A DNA stretch of 64,000 nucleotides. Source: Rhodobacterales bacterium 32-67-9. GTDB lineage: Bacteria > Pseudomonadota > Alphaproteobacteria > Rhodobacterales > Rhodobacteraceae. Of the stretch, positions 46,821 through 54,743 are shown piece after piece. Under the pieces are notes generated by a model. That model did not search any database. It saw only the letters and a list, made by a program, of their open reading frames with translations, and was not told the origin of the DNA. The DNA lies in assembly GCA_002280515.1 (NCBI GenBank), contig NCEA01000008.1, forward strand, positions 1-64,000, given 5' to 3'. Within the stretch, counting starts at the first letter, position 1. Every line of letters begins with the position of its first letter. The position numbers were made by a program, and so were the translations under genes.

Positions 46821-46865
46821 CCGGGGGCACTGCCCCCGGACCCCCGGGATATTTTGCCCAAGTGG
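46821..46865 (+). repeat. Terminator hairpin in a Rhodobacteraceae-type repeat element
   Basis: CCGGGGGC (46821-46828) and GCCCCCGG (46832-46839) form an 8-bp stem around ACT. It is followed by ACCCCCGGGATATTTTGCCC. I recall this hairpin-plus-tail as a common intergenic element at 3' ends in Rhodobacteraceae genomes. It lies right after the idi stop and before the convergent DUF4387 gene. No second copy was noticed in this window. Confidence 0.65.
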
Positions 46866-46869
46866 AAGA

Positions 46870-47172
46870 TCAGTCGATCCGAAATTCTTCCAGGAGCACC
46901 GCCCAGGCGGCGCCGTGCATGTCGCGGTCGGCCCGGGTTCCCTGCACGGCGGGGCGGGGCAGGGAGAATTTCACCACGTTCAGGTCGGCGATGTCGAAGC
47001 GTTTGATCTGATCCGGGTCGGTGCGGAACAGGCTGGCGACGCGGGGGGTGTCGAGATTGGCTGAAATCCGGTCAAAAACGGCTCTGCCGCCGCAGAAAAT
47101 GTCGATGGTCAGCCAGAACGGCCCGGCATTCTTTGAGCGGATCTTTTCGGCGATCTGTCCCAGTTCAACCAT
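46870..47172 (-). CDS. DUF4387 protein (AtuA partner)
   Basis: A 100-aa protein matching DUF4387: IRSKNAGPFWLTIDIFC, then DPDQIKRFDIADLNVVKFSL. It often accompanies, or is fused to, AtuA-type proteins, and may be a small subunit of the same enzyme. ATG at 47172 lies inside the 3' end of the AtuA gene (8-base overlap); an earlier ATG at 47184 is possible. Last gene of the tctC-tctB-tctA-atuA-DUF4387 unit. Confidence 0.83.
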   Translation of the reverse strand: MVELGQIAEKIRSKNAGPFWLTIDIFCGGRAVFDRISANLDTPRVASLFRTDPDQIKRFDIADLNVVKFSLPRPAVQGTRADRDMHGAAWAVLLEEFRID

Positions 47173-48523
47173 GACCGACCTCATCGGTGACCAGCCGGAA
47201 GGCGTCCATCGGATCGGCGAGGGTCAAGACGTGGTGCAGGCAGAATTCGTAGAGCGCGCCGCGATTCATCTCGGCGGGCGAGAAGGGGAATGCGAAGGTC
47301 GGCATCGGCTCCTCTTCGGTGAGGGCATGGTGCAGGAGATAGGGGTTGAGGATCTTGCCGATCTCGCCCGCCTGCGCTTCGCTTGGCGCAGTGGCGATGG
47401 CGAGGACGCCGACCTCGGCCGGCAGCGCGCCGCCGGTCTCAAGATCCCCGAGCGTCGCGTCGACCCCGACGAGGCGCAGTTCGATCGCGTAATCTCCCTC
47501 GGACAGTCCCAGGCGCGCCGCAACATCGGCGCGGGCCCTTCTCTCGATACCGGCGGTCCAGTCGCGGATTTGGGCGACATAGCGGCGGTCGCGCACCAGG
47601 GTCAGGCTGACTGACTGATAGCCGGCGACCCGCGCGCCCTCGAGCTTGACGGTGTAGGGCGCGGGTCGCCAGACCGAGCCTTCGACCCGCACCCGGCGAT
47701 CATCGAGCGCCTCGTAGCGGGCGCCGGACACATCGAGCGCGCCGCCCGGTTCGTGGAGCAGGAACGGGTCCGAGTTCTCATAAAGCATGTGGGCGGAGAC
47801 GGTGTAGGGCGTCGCCCGTGCCGTGGCGGCCATCGGCTCCATGGTGAAGCCGGTCTCGTCGAAGTCGATCTGGATCGTGCCGGTGGCGGGATTGGTGGTC
47901 GCCAGCGCCCCGCATTCGCCGATCTTGGCGCCGTGCCAGGCGGCGCCCGCGTGGCAGCCCCGGGCAATCGGCAGGGCGGCGATGATCGCGGTATCGGTCG
48001 TGCGGCCAGCGATGACGATATCGGCGCCGGTGGCAAGGGCGGCCTGCACCTGTTCGACGCCGGCCAGCGCCACGATATTGGTGCAGGCGCGAATCGTCTC
48101 GGCGTCGATTTCGGGCGCGGCGGGCAGGGCGGCGATCCGGCCGGCGGCGAAAGCCTCGGCGATTTGAGAGGGATTCTGGCCGGAATAGAGCCGTGTCACG
48201 CGCAATTTCTGACCCAGTTCCACCGCCAGTTCGCAGGTGATGTCGTAGAGCCAGTCGACCACCGCGTCCGCGCCGCAGGTGCCTGCGGTGCCGATCACCA
48301 AGGGCACTCCGGCCTCGGCCCGCGCCAGCATCAGGTCGCGCCACTCCGCCCGCGTGGTCGCGCGCGAATATTTCGACACGCCGCGACCGAGATAGGCCGG
48401 CCCGCTGTCGGTCGAGCCACCGTCGACGGCGATGATGTCGGGCCGGGCCGCGACCCCGCGCGCCAGGGCCGCCCGGTCATATCCGAGACCGAGCGCCCCG
48501 GTAGGGATCAGGACGCGTATCAT
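47165..48523 (-). CDS. AtuA-family protein (DUF1446)
   Basis: A 452-aa protein of the acyclic-terpene-utilisation AtuA/DUF1446 family: AVDGGSTDSGPAYLG, IGTAGTCGADAVVDWL, ADIVIAGRTTDTAI, WHGAKIGECGAL and a late PFSPAEMNRGALYEFCLHHV. The biochemical activity is not firmly established; in Pseudomonas the atu cluster degrades citronellol/geranyl compounds through CoA esters. Here it lies one base after tctA, so its substrate is probably what the Tct transporter brings in. No CoA ligase or carboxylase is nearby, unlike the atu cluster. Confidence 0.85.
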   Translation of the reverse strand: MIRVLIPTGALGLGYDRAALARGVAARPDIIAVDGGSTDSGPAYLGRGVSKYSRATTRAEWRDLMLARAEAGVPLVIGTAGTCGADAVVDWLYDITCELAVELGQKLRVTRLYSGQNPSQIAEAFAAGRIAALPAAPEIDAETIRACTNIVALAGVEQVQAALATGADIVIAGRTTDTAIIAALPIARGCHAGAAWHGAKIGECGALATTNPATGTIQIDFDETGFTMEPMAATARATPYTVSAHMLYENSDPFLLHEPGGALDVSGARYEALDDRRVRVEGSVWRPAPYTVKLEGARVAGYQSVSLTLVRDRRYVAQIRDWTAGIERRARADVAARLGLSEGDYAIELRLVGVDATLGDLETGGALPAEVGVLAIATAPSEAQAGEIGKILNPYLLHHALTEEEPMPTFAFPFSPAEMNRGALYEFCLHHVLTLADPMDAFRLVTDEVGHG

Positions 48524-48524
48524 C

Positions 48525-50030
48525 TCAGTCCTCGATCAGTTGCGGCTTCTTCAGGTACCGCCTGAGGAAGACCGGCGCGAAGAAGCCGAGGAATGCGGCG
48601 ATCCAGAGAACCGCGGCGATCGGCGACGAGAAGAGATAGGTCCATTCGCCGCCCGACAGCGTCATCGCATGGCGCAGGTTGTTCTCCATCTGGTAGCCGA
48701 GAAGGATGCCGAGGATCACCGGCACGGTCGGAATGTCCATCTTGCGGAACGCGTAGCCCATGACCCCGAAGGCGATCATCAGGACGAGGTCGAAGTAGCT
48801 GCCGGAGAGCGAATAGATCCCGACGAACGAAATCATCGTGACGGCTGGCAGGAGGACAGCCGGCGGCACCATCAGGATCTTCACGAAGACCTTGACCATC
48901 GGCACGTTCATCGCAAGGAGCACGAAATTGGCGATGAGGAGCGAGGCGATCAGGCCCCAGACAACGTCGGGCCGGTCGGAGAAGAGCGTCGGGCCGGGGG
49001 TGATGTTCAGCGTCATCAGCACCGCGAGCAAGACTGCCGTCGTTCCTGAACCCGGCACGCCGAGCGTCAGCATCGGCACCAGCGCCCCGCCGGCGGCGGC
49101 GTTGTTGCCGGCCTCGGGGGCTGCCACGCCCTTGATGGCGCCGGAGCCGAAGCCGCCGTTCTCCCCGGCGATGCCCTTTTCCATCATGTAGGTCATGAAC
49201 GAGCCGAGCGAGGCCCCGGCGCCCGGCAGGACGCCCGCGATGAACCCGACGGCGGAAGAGCGCAGCATGGTCCAGCGCGTCTCCCACAGGTCTTTCCACG
49301 GCACCGTGACCTTGCCAAGCTTGACCCCCACGGCGCTCGACTTGCCATGCGTCTCGATGAAGACGAAGACCTCCGACACCGCGAAAAGCCCGACGATGGC
49401 AACGAGGAAGTCGACGCCGTCGCTCAGATGCAGGTTGCCGCCGGTGAACCGGGTGAAGCCGGAATTGTTGTCGAGCCCGATCAGCGCGATACCAAGCCCG
49501 ATGAAGGAGGCCAGCGCCGCCTTGGCCTGGTTGTTCGACGCCATGCCGCCAAGCGTGGCGAAGGCGAGCGCGTAGAGGGCGAAGTACTCCGCCGGTCCGA
49601 ACTTGTAGGCGATGCGGGCGAGGTAGGGCGCGACCAGCGCCAGCGCCAGCGTGGCCAGCAGCGCGCCGACGAAGGACGCGACGCCCGAGATCACCAGTGC
49701 GTCGCCGGCCCGGCCGTTCTTCGCCATCGGGTAGCCGTCGAGCGTCGTCATCATCGCCGGCTCGTCGCCGGGAATGTTCAGCAGGATCGAACTGATCCGC
49801 CCGCCATACATCGCGCCGTAATAGACCGATGTCAGCAGCACCAGCGCCGCGGTCGCATCGAGGCCGAGCGAGAAGGTGATCGGGATCAGGATCGCGACGC
49901 CGTTCGACGGGCCAAGGCCTGGCAGCGCACCGATGATCGTGCCGAGAAAGCACCCCACGACCGCGAGGAAGAGGGTGAGCGGCGACAGCGCGACGCCGAA
50001 GCCGAGCGCGAGGTTCGAGAAGAGTTCCAT
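48525..50030 (-). CDS. tctA: Tripartite tricarboxylate transporter, large membrane subunit TctA
   Basis: A 501-aa membrane protein with about eleven or twelve helices and the TctA motif GALPGLGPSNGVAILIPITF near residues 34-53, repeated in the second half (GVLPGAGASLGSFMTYMMEKG). It forms the secondary-transport channel driven by an ion gradient. Ten bases downstream of tctB; one base before the AtuA gene. Confidence 0.93.
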   Translation of the reverse strand: MELFSNLALGFGVALSPLTLFLAVVGCFLGTIIGALPGLGPSNGVAILIPITFSLGLDATAALVLLTSVYYGAMYGGRISSILLNIPGDEPAMMTTLDGYPMAKNGRAGDALVISGVASFVGALLATLALALVAPYLARIAYKFGPAEYFALYALAFATLGGMASNNQAKAALASFIGLGIALIGLDNNSGFTRFTGGNLHLSDGVDFLVAIVGLFAVSEVFVFIETHGKSSAVGVKLGKVTVPWKDLWETRWTMLRSSAVGFIAGVLPGAGASLGSFMTYMMEKGIAGENGGFGSGAIKGVAAPEAGNNAAAGGALVPMLTLGVPGSGTTAVLLAVLMTLNITPGPTLFSDRPDVVWGLIASLLIANFVLLAMNVPMVKVFVKILMVPPAVLLPAVTMISFVGIYSLSGSYFDLVLMIAFGVMGYAFRKMDIPTVPVILGILLGYQMENNLRHAMTLSGGEWTYLFSSPIAAVLWIAAFLGFFAPVFLRRYLKKPQLIED

Positions 50031-50040
50031 GATGCGTTCC

Positions 50041-50481
50041 TCAGCCCATCAGGCCGCGCGGAAGGGCGAAAAGGCTGAGCCCGAGCGCAAATTTGAAGAT
50101 GACGAACAGTCCGACCGAGAGGCCAAGGCCGGTCAGCACCGCAGGCATCGGTTTCGGGCTGATCTGGTAACTCAGCACCGCCGCCGCGATCGCCGTCGGC
50201 ACAAGAAACCCAAGCGGTTTCAGCGCGTAGGCGTAGCCCACCAGCACCACGGTCGCGAGCGCGAGGGCGAGCAGCGTGGGTATCGCCGGCCAGTCCGGCT
50301 CCGTGTCAGGCTTGAAGACCAGCATCGCAGCGCTCAGGATCATGCCGACGCCGACAATGATGGGAAAGGCCTTCGGGCCAAGCTTGTCGAAGACGTTTCC
50401 GGCCGGAAGGTTGTAGGCGCTCACGATAAACGTGAGCGCCACAAGAATCACGACCACTCCGAAGATGCGGTCGGTCTTCAT
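50041..50481 (-). CDS. tctB: Tripartite tricarboxylate transporter, small membrane subunit TctB
   Basis: A 146-aa protein with four hydrophobic segments typical of TctB (FGVVVILVALTFIVSAYNLP, FPIIVGVGMILSAAMLVF, then two more). Starts by TGATG overlap with the tctC stop. Works with TctA as the membrane part of the carrier. Confidence 0.88.
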   Translation of the reverse strand: MKTDRIFGVVVILVALTFIVSAYNLPAGNVFDKLGPKAFPIIVGVGMILSAAMLVFKPDTEPDWPAIPTLLALALATVVLVGYAYALKPLGFLVPTAIAAAVLSYQISPKPMPAVLTGLGLSVGLFVIFKFALGLSLFALPRGLMG

Positions 50482-51449
50482 CACTGGATCACACCGATTT
50501 CACGGCTGAGGTCCGCGGTCTCGGCGATGACGCCGTCGATCCAGGTCTGGAAGTCGCCGCCGACCTTGGTGAAGGGGGCAAGACCGTTGGCGGCCATGGC
50601 TTCCTTCCACTCGTCGCTGTCGGCCACGGCCTGAAGCCGGTCGGCCCATTTCTGGAAGTCGGCGTCCGAGATGCCACCGGGCACGTAGAGCCCGCGCCAG
50701 TTCACCGCGACGACGTCATAGCCCTGCTCTTTCGCGGTCGGGATATCCTCGAAGCCCGGCACCCGCTCCTCGGTCAGGACGGCAAGCGCGCGCACTTCGC
50801 CCGACTTGATGAAACCGACGATTTCCGACATGTCGCCGGTCATGGCTTGCGTGAAGCCGCCGACGGTCTGGGTGATCGCATCCGCCCCGCCATCGACACC
50901 GATGTATTTCACCGCCGTGATGTCGTTGAAGCCGGCGGCTTTCAGGACCTGCAGCGGCTTCATGTGGTCAAAGCCACCGGCGGCGGAGCCACCCGCGAAG
51001 GCAACCGATGCCGGGTCGGCCTTGATCGCCTCGACCATGTCGGTGAGGCTCTGGAACGGGCTGTCCTTGGCCACCACGATCACGCCGGGATCGCCACCGA
51101 TCGCGCCGACGAAGCGGACCTGATCCGCCGTCGCGTCACCGAAGGCCTTCTGCGCAAGACGGGTCGTGGTCGCGGAAGAGGCCGCAACGATCAGGTCGGC
51201 GTCCTCGTTACGCTCGGCCACGACGGTCGAGAAGGCGAGGCCACCGCCGGCACCGGCCATGTTGGTGACCTGAACCGGGGCGTCGACTTGCCCGATATCG
51301 AACAGGATCTTGCCGATCTGGCGGCAGGTAAAGTCCCATCCGCCGCCCGGATTGGCCGGCGCGATGCATTCGGTCGCCCAAACCGACGAAGCTGCCATAA
51401 GGCTGATCGCGGCGCTGGTTCCCAGCGCCTTCAGAAAGGTGAGTTTCAT
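50481..51449 (-). CDS. tctC: Tripartite tricarboxylate transporter, binding protein TctC
   Basis: A 322-aa periplasmic solute-binding protein with a signal peptide (to about residue 25, SSVWA) and Bug/TctC features: CIAPANPGGGWDFTCRQIGK, NMAGAGGGLAF, FVGAIGGDPGVIVV, AVNWRGLYVPGGI. Ligands of the family include citrate, other di-/tricarboxylates and aromatic acids; specificity cannot be read here. Start follows GGAGGACACC. First gene of the unit, divergent from the two-component system. Confidence 0.93.
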   Translation of the reverse strand: MKLTFLKALGTSAAISLMAASSVWATECIAPANPGGGWDFTCRQIGKILFDIGQVDAPVQVTNMAGAGGGLAFSTVVAERNEDADLIVAASSATTTRLAQKAFGDATADQVRFVGAIGGDPGVIVVAKDSPFQSLTDMVEAIKADPASVAFAGGSAAGGFDHMKPLQVLKAAGFNDITAVKYIGVDGGADAITQTVGGFTQAMTGDMSEIVGFIKSGEVRALAVLTEERVPGFEDIPTAKEQGYDVVAVNWRGLYVPGGISDADFQKWADRLQAVADSDEWKEAMAANGLAPFTKVGGDFQTWIDGVIAETADLSREIGVIQ

Positions 51450-51546
51450 TGGTGTCCTCCCAGACATCTTTTCGTGCCAGGCAGCCCCCGACGGCACGCG
51501 CCGCCGCGACCGACCCCCTTGCATGCGCCACGATTAGCGGGAAAGC

Positions 51547-51562
51547 TGACAGGAACCTGTCA
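51547..51562. promoter_or_regulatory. Perfect 16-bp dyad in the tctC/tctD divergent gap
   Basis: TGACAGGAACCTGTCA has two 7-base arms in perfect inverted symmetry around AA. It lies 22 bases before the response regulator start and 98 before tctC, in the 135-base gap. A likely operator for the adjacent TctD-like regulator. Confidence 0.55.
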
Positions 51563-51584
51563 CAGATACGCGGTTTTGAGTCTC

Positions 51585-52250
51585 GTGCGATACCTTCTCG
51601 TGGAGGATAATCCCGATCTGGCGCAGTCGGTCGCCGACCGGCTCAGGCTTGACGGTCACGCGGTCGATCCGGCCGCCTCGCTCGCCGAGGCGCGAGACTG
51701 CCTAGCGGCCGCGCCTTACGACTTGATCCTGCTCGATATTTCCCTTCCCGACGGCGATGGCCGCAACTTTCTCGCGGCCGAGAGGCGCTCGGGCCGTGAC
51801 ACGCCGATCATCGTCATGACCGCGCGGGCCGAAGTCTCCGACCGGGTCGATGTGCTCGACCTCGGCGCGGACGACTATGTGACCAAGCCTTTCGATTTCG
51901 CCGAACTCGAGGCGCGCTGCCGCGCCGTGTTGCGCCGCCGGGGCTCAGCACTTCAGACCGTGCAGCATTTCGCCGGGCTCACCTTCAACCCGCTGAACGC
52001 CAGCCTGTCGGTCGACGGGGAGTTGCGCGAACTTCGCAACCGCGAGCTTCGGCTTCTAGAAATCCTGCTCGCCGCGCCCGAGCGGATCTTTTCCAAGGGA
52101 CAGATCTGCGACCGGCTGTTTTCCTATGCGGAAAGCGTCACCGACAATGCGATCGAGGTCTATGTGGCGCGGCTTCGCAAGAAGCTCGAAGGCTCTGGTG
52201 CACGGATCGAGACGGTGCGCGGCATCGGCTACCGGCTGACCTCGGGATGA
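51585..52250 (+). CDS. tctD: TctD-like OmpR-family response regulator
   Basis: A 221-aa regulator. Receiver domain with Asp8, phospho-acceptor Asp51 (LILLDISLPDGDG) and Lys in YVTKPFDF; winged-helix DNA-binding domain (about 125-220, LRELRNRELRLLEILL, VARLRKKLEG, RGIGYRLTSG). Start chosen as GTG 51585 (MRYLLVEDN); a TTG at 51576 would add three residues. ATGA overlap with the kinase gene. By analogy with Salmonella TctDE it should activate the divergent transporter genes. Confidence 0.88.
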   Translation: MRYLLVEDNPDLAQSVADRLRLDGHAVDPAASLAEARDCLAAAPYDLILLDISLPDGDGRNFLAAERRSGRDTPIIVMTARAEVSDRVDVLDLGADDYVTKPFDFAELEARCRAVLRRRGSALQTVQHFAGLTFNPLNASLSVDGELRELRNRELRLLEILLAAPERIFSKGQICDRLFSYAESVTDNAIEVYVARLRKKLEGSGARIETVRGIGYRLTSG

Positions 52251-53620
52251 GGCGCGCGCCGCTGTCCCTGCGGCTCCGGCTGGTGCTTCAACTGCTCGGG
52301 ATCGCGGCGGTCCTGGCGATCGTGCTTTACTTTACCGTGCGGACCGTGGCCGATCAGGCGGCGGAGGCGACGCAGGACGGCGTTCTGGGTGCTGCGACGC
52401 TGGCCATCGCCGAGAGCCTTCAGGGTGGCGAGGACGGGGTCGGCGTCGATCTGCCCTACGAAGCGTTCTCGATCCTCGGTTCGATCTCGGCCGACCGTGT
52501 CTTCTACCGGATCGAGGCGGGCGGGCAGACGCTGACCGGCTACGAGGACCTGCCGCTGCCGGAGGCGGCCGGCGCGGCAGTGGCGCCGGTCTTCTACTCG
52601 CGGGCCTACCGCGATACCGAAGTGCGCATCGCCGCCGTCAACCGCATGGTCCTCGTGGCGCGGAAACCGGTGCCGGTGCTCGTCCTCGTGGCCCAGACCC
52701 GGCAGGGACAGGAGGCCATCGCCCAGCGCGTCGCCCAGCGCGCCGCGGCACTTGGCCTCGGCTCGTTCGCGCTGGCCGCCGTCCTGTCGCTTCTGACCGC
52801 CGGCAATGTGCTGCGTCCGATCAACCGGCTCGCCGATGCGGTTGGCCGGCGCGGGCCGCACGATCTGCGCTCCGTCGATCAGCCGACGCCGGCCGAACTG
52901 CGCCCGCTCATCTTCGCCCTCAACGGTTTCATCGCGCGGCTGCGCGGCGCACTCAGCCGGACCGAAACCTTCATCGCCGAGGCCGCGCACCATATCCGGA
53001 CACCCCTGGCCACGGTGCGGGCACGGGCCGAGATCGCGATGCGGCAAAGCAATTCCGAAGAGACCCGCGAAACGCTCCGCGCCGTGATCCGCGCGGTGGA
53101 GGAAAGCAGCCGCTCCGCCGGCCAGCTTCTCGACCATGCGACGGTCGTCTATCGTTCAGACCGGATGGCGGACGAGGCGCTCGACCTTGCGAAGCTCGTC
53201 GAGGCACAGGCCGAGGCGTTCCGGCCGACCGCCGACCTGAAGGACCTGACGATCCGCGTCACGGGCACCGACCAGCCGGTGACGGTGCGGGGCGACCGGC
53301 CACTGATCGAGGCGGCGCTCCGCAACCTTCTCGACAACGCAATCAAGTATTCGCCCGACGAAACCACGGTCGACTTGTCGCTGGCCACCGGAACCGAAGC
53401 GCGGATCGAGGTTTCCGACCGCGGGCGCGGCCTGTCGGGGCAAGCGCAGGCGCGGCTCGCCAAGCGCTTTGCCCGGGGCAAGAATGCCGGCGACATCATT
53501 GGTTCCGGCCTGGGCCTGACCATCGTCGAGGAGGTGGCGGCGGCACATGGCGGGCGCTTCGAACTGACGGAACGGGATGGAGGCGGCGCATGCGCGCGAT
53601 TGTTCTTGCCCTTGGGCTGA
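52247..53620 (+). CDS. tctE: TctE-like sensor histidine kinase
   Basis: A 457-aa kinase with two membrane helices (about 11-31 and 169-187) around a periplasmic sensor domain of about 135 residues, a HAMP-like linker (RPINRLADAV), an H-box with His248 (AEAAHHIRTPLATV) and an ATPase domain (NLLDNAIKYS, GSGLGLTIVEEVA). The 3' end overlaps the binding protein gene by 31 bases, suggesting co-production. Confidence 0.9.
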   Translation: MRRAPLSLRLRLVLQLLGIAAVLAIVLYFTVRTVADQAAEATQDGVLGAATLAIAESLQGGEDGVGVDLPYEAFSILGSISADRVFYRIEAGGQTLTGYEDLPLPEAAGAAVAPVFYSRAYRDTEVRIAAVNRMVLVARKPVPVLVLVAQTRQGQEAIAQRVAQRAAALGLGSFALAAVLSLLTAGNVLRPINRLADAVGRRGPHDLRSVDQPTPAELRPLIFALNGFIARLRGALSRTETFIAEAAHHIRTPLATVRARAEIAMRQSNSEETRETLRAVIRAVEESSRSAGQLLDHATVVYRSDRMADEALDLAKLVEAQAEAFRPTADLKDLTIRVTGTDQPVTVRGDRPLIEAALRNLLDNAIKYSPDETTVDLSLATGTEARIEVSDRGRGLSGQAQARLAKRFARGKNAGDIIGSGLGLTIVEEVAAAHGGRFELTERDGGGACARLFLPLG

Positions 53621-54621
53621 TCCTTCACGCCTGTCTCGCCGCCGGCTTTCCGGTGGAGGAGGAAATGCTGTTTCCGGCACCGGAAACCGAACGCCGGGAA
53701 CTGTCGATCCTGTCGACGACCGACACCGGGGTCCTGCGGCCGCTGATCGCCGCCTTTCAGGTGCGCGAACCTGACGTGGCGGTGCGTTACACCGTGGCGA
53801 GCTCCCAGGCGGTCTATGCCGCCATCCACGACGAGGGGCTCAGCTTCGACCTTGTCATCTCGTCGGCGATGGACCTGCAGATGAAGCTCGCCAACGACGG
53901 GTTCTCCGCCCCCCACGATTCCACCGCGACCGACCGGCTGCCGGCCTGGGCGCACTGGCAGGACCGGCTTTATGCCTTCGCGCAGGAGAACGTCGTTCTG
54001 ATCGCCTCGCGATCCGGTCTTGGCGGCCTGCCGCTGCCGCAGACGCGGCGCGACCTCATCGAGCTTCTGCGCGGCCATCCCGACCGGTTCCGCGGACGCA
54101 TCGGCACCTACGATCCGGAACTGTCCGGCGCCGGCTATCTCTTTGCGACGCAGGATGCCCGCCAGTCCGACAGTTTCTGGCGTCTGGCCGAGGTGATGGG
54201 TGGTCTCGCGCCGCGACTTTACACCTCGTCGAATGAAATGATTACCGATCTGAAACAGGGGCGGCTCGTCCTCGCCTACAATGTCCTTGGCAGCTATGCC
54301 GAGCCACGACTCGCTGGCGATGACGATGCCGTGGTGATCGAGTTGGAGGATCACACGCTGACGCTGCTGCGCACCGGCCTCATTCCGGTTACGGCGCGGG
54401 CGCCCGATCTTGGCGGCCAGTTCCTTGATTTCCTGCTTGCGCCCGAAGGTCAAAGGCTGCTCCGCGACGAGGCCGGCCTGCCGCGCATCGACGAAGCGGC
54501 GCTTTCGCGCGGGCCACATCTTCGCCCGATGCGGTTGGAGCCGGGCCTTCTGGTCTTTCTCGACGGGCTGAAGCGGCGCGGTTTTCTCGACGAGTGGGCA
54601 GCCGCCCTCAGCCAGGACTGA
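53590..54621 (+). CDS. Periplasmic binding protein coupled to the TctDE-like system
   Basis: A 343-aa exported protein (signal peptide to about residue 18) of the iron(III)/ABC-type solute-binding class: LSILSTTDTGVLRPLIAAFQ, FDLVISSAMDLQMKLANDG, LSGAGYLFA, LAYNVLGSYAEPR. No ABC permease or ATPase gene is next to it. It is instead translationally linked to the sensor kinase. It may present a ligand to the kinase rather than serve transport; this is inference. Confidence 0.8.
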   Translation: MRAIVLALGLILHACLAAGFPVEEEMLFPAPETERRELSILSTTDTGVLRPLIAAFQVREPDVAVRYTVASSQAVYAAIHDEGLSFDLVISSAMDLQMKLANDGFSAPHDSTATDRLPAWAHWQDRLYAFAQENVVLIASRSGLGGLPLPQTRRDLIELLRGHPDRFRGRIGTYDPELSGAGYLFATQDARQSDSFWRLAEVMGGLAPRLYTSSNEMITDLKQGRLVLAYNVLGSYAEPRLAGDDDAVVIELEDHTLTLLRTGLIPVTARAPDLGGQFLDFLLAPEGQRLLRDEAGLPRIDEAALSRGPHLRPMRLEPGLLVFLDGLKRRGFLDEWAAALSQD

Positions 54622-54743
54622 CATCACAATTTCGCAGGTTATCGGCCAAATGACGCGTGAGGCGTTGGCCAACTCTGGAATTCGGGACGATTTGCTGCGA
54701 GTTAGGAAACGGTGCAGTTTATCGGTCAGGGGCAGTCGTTCGT

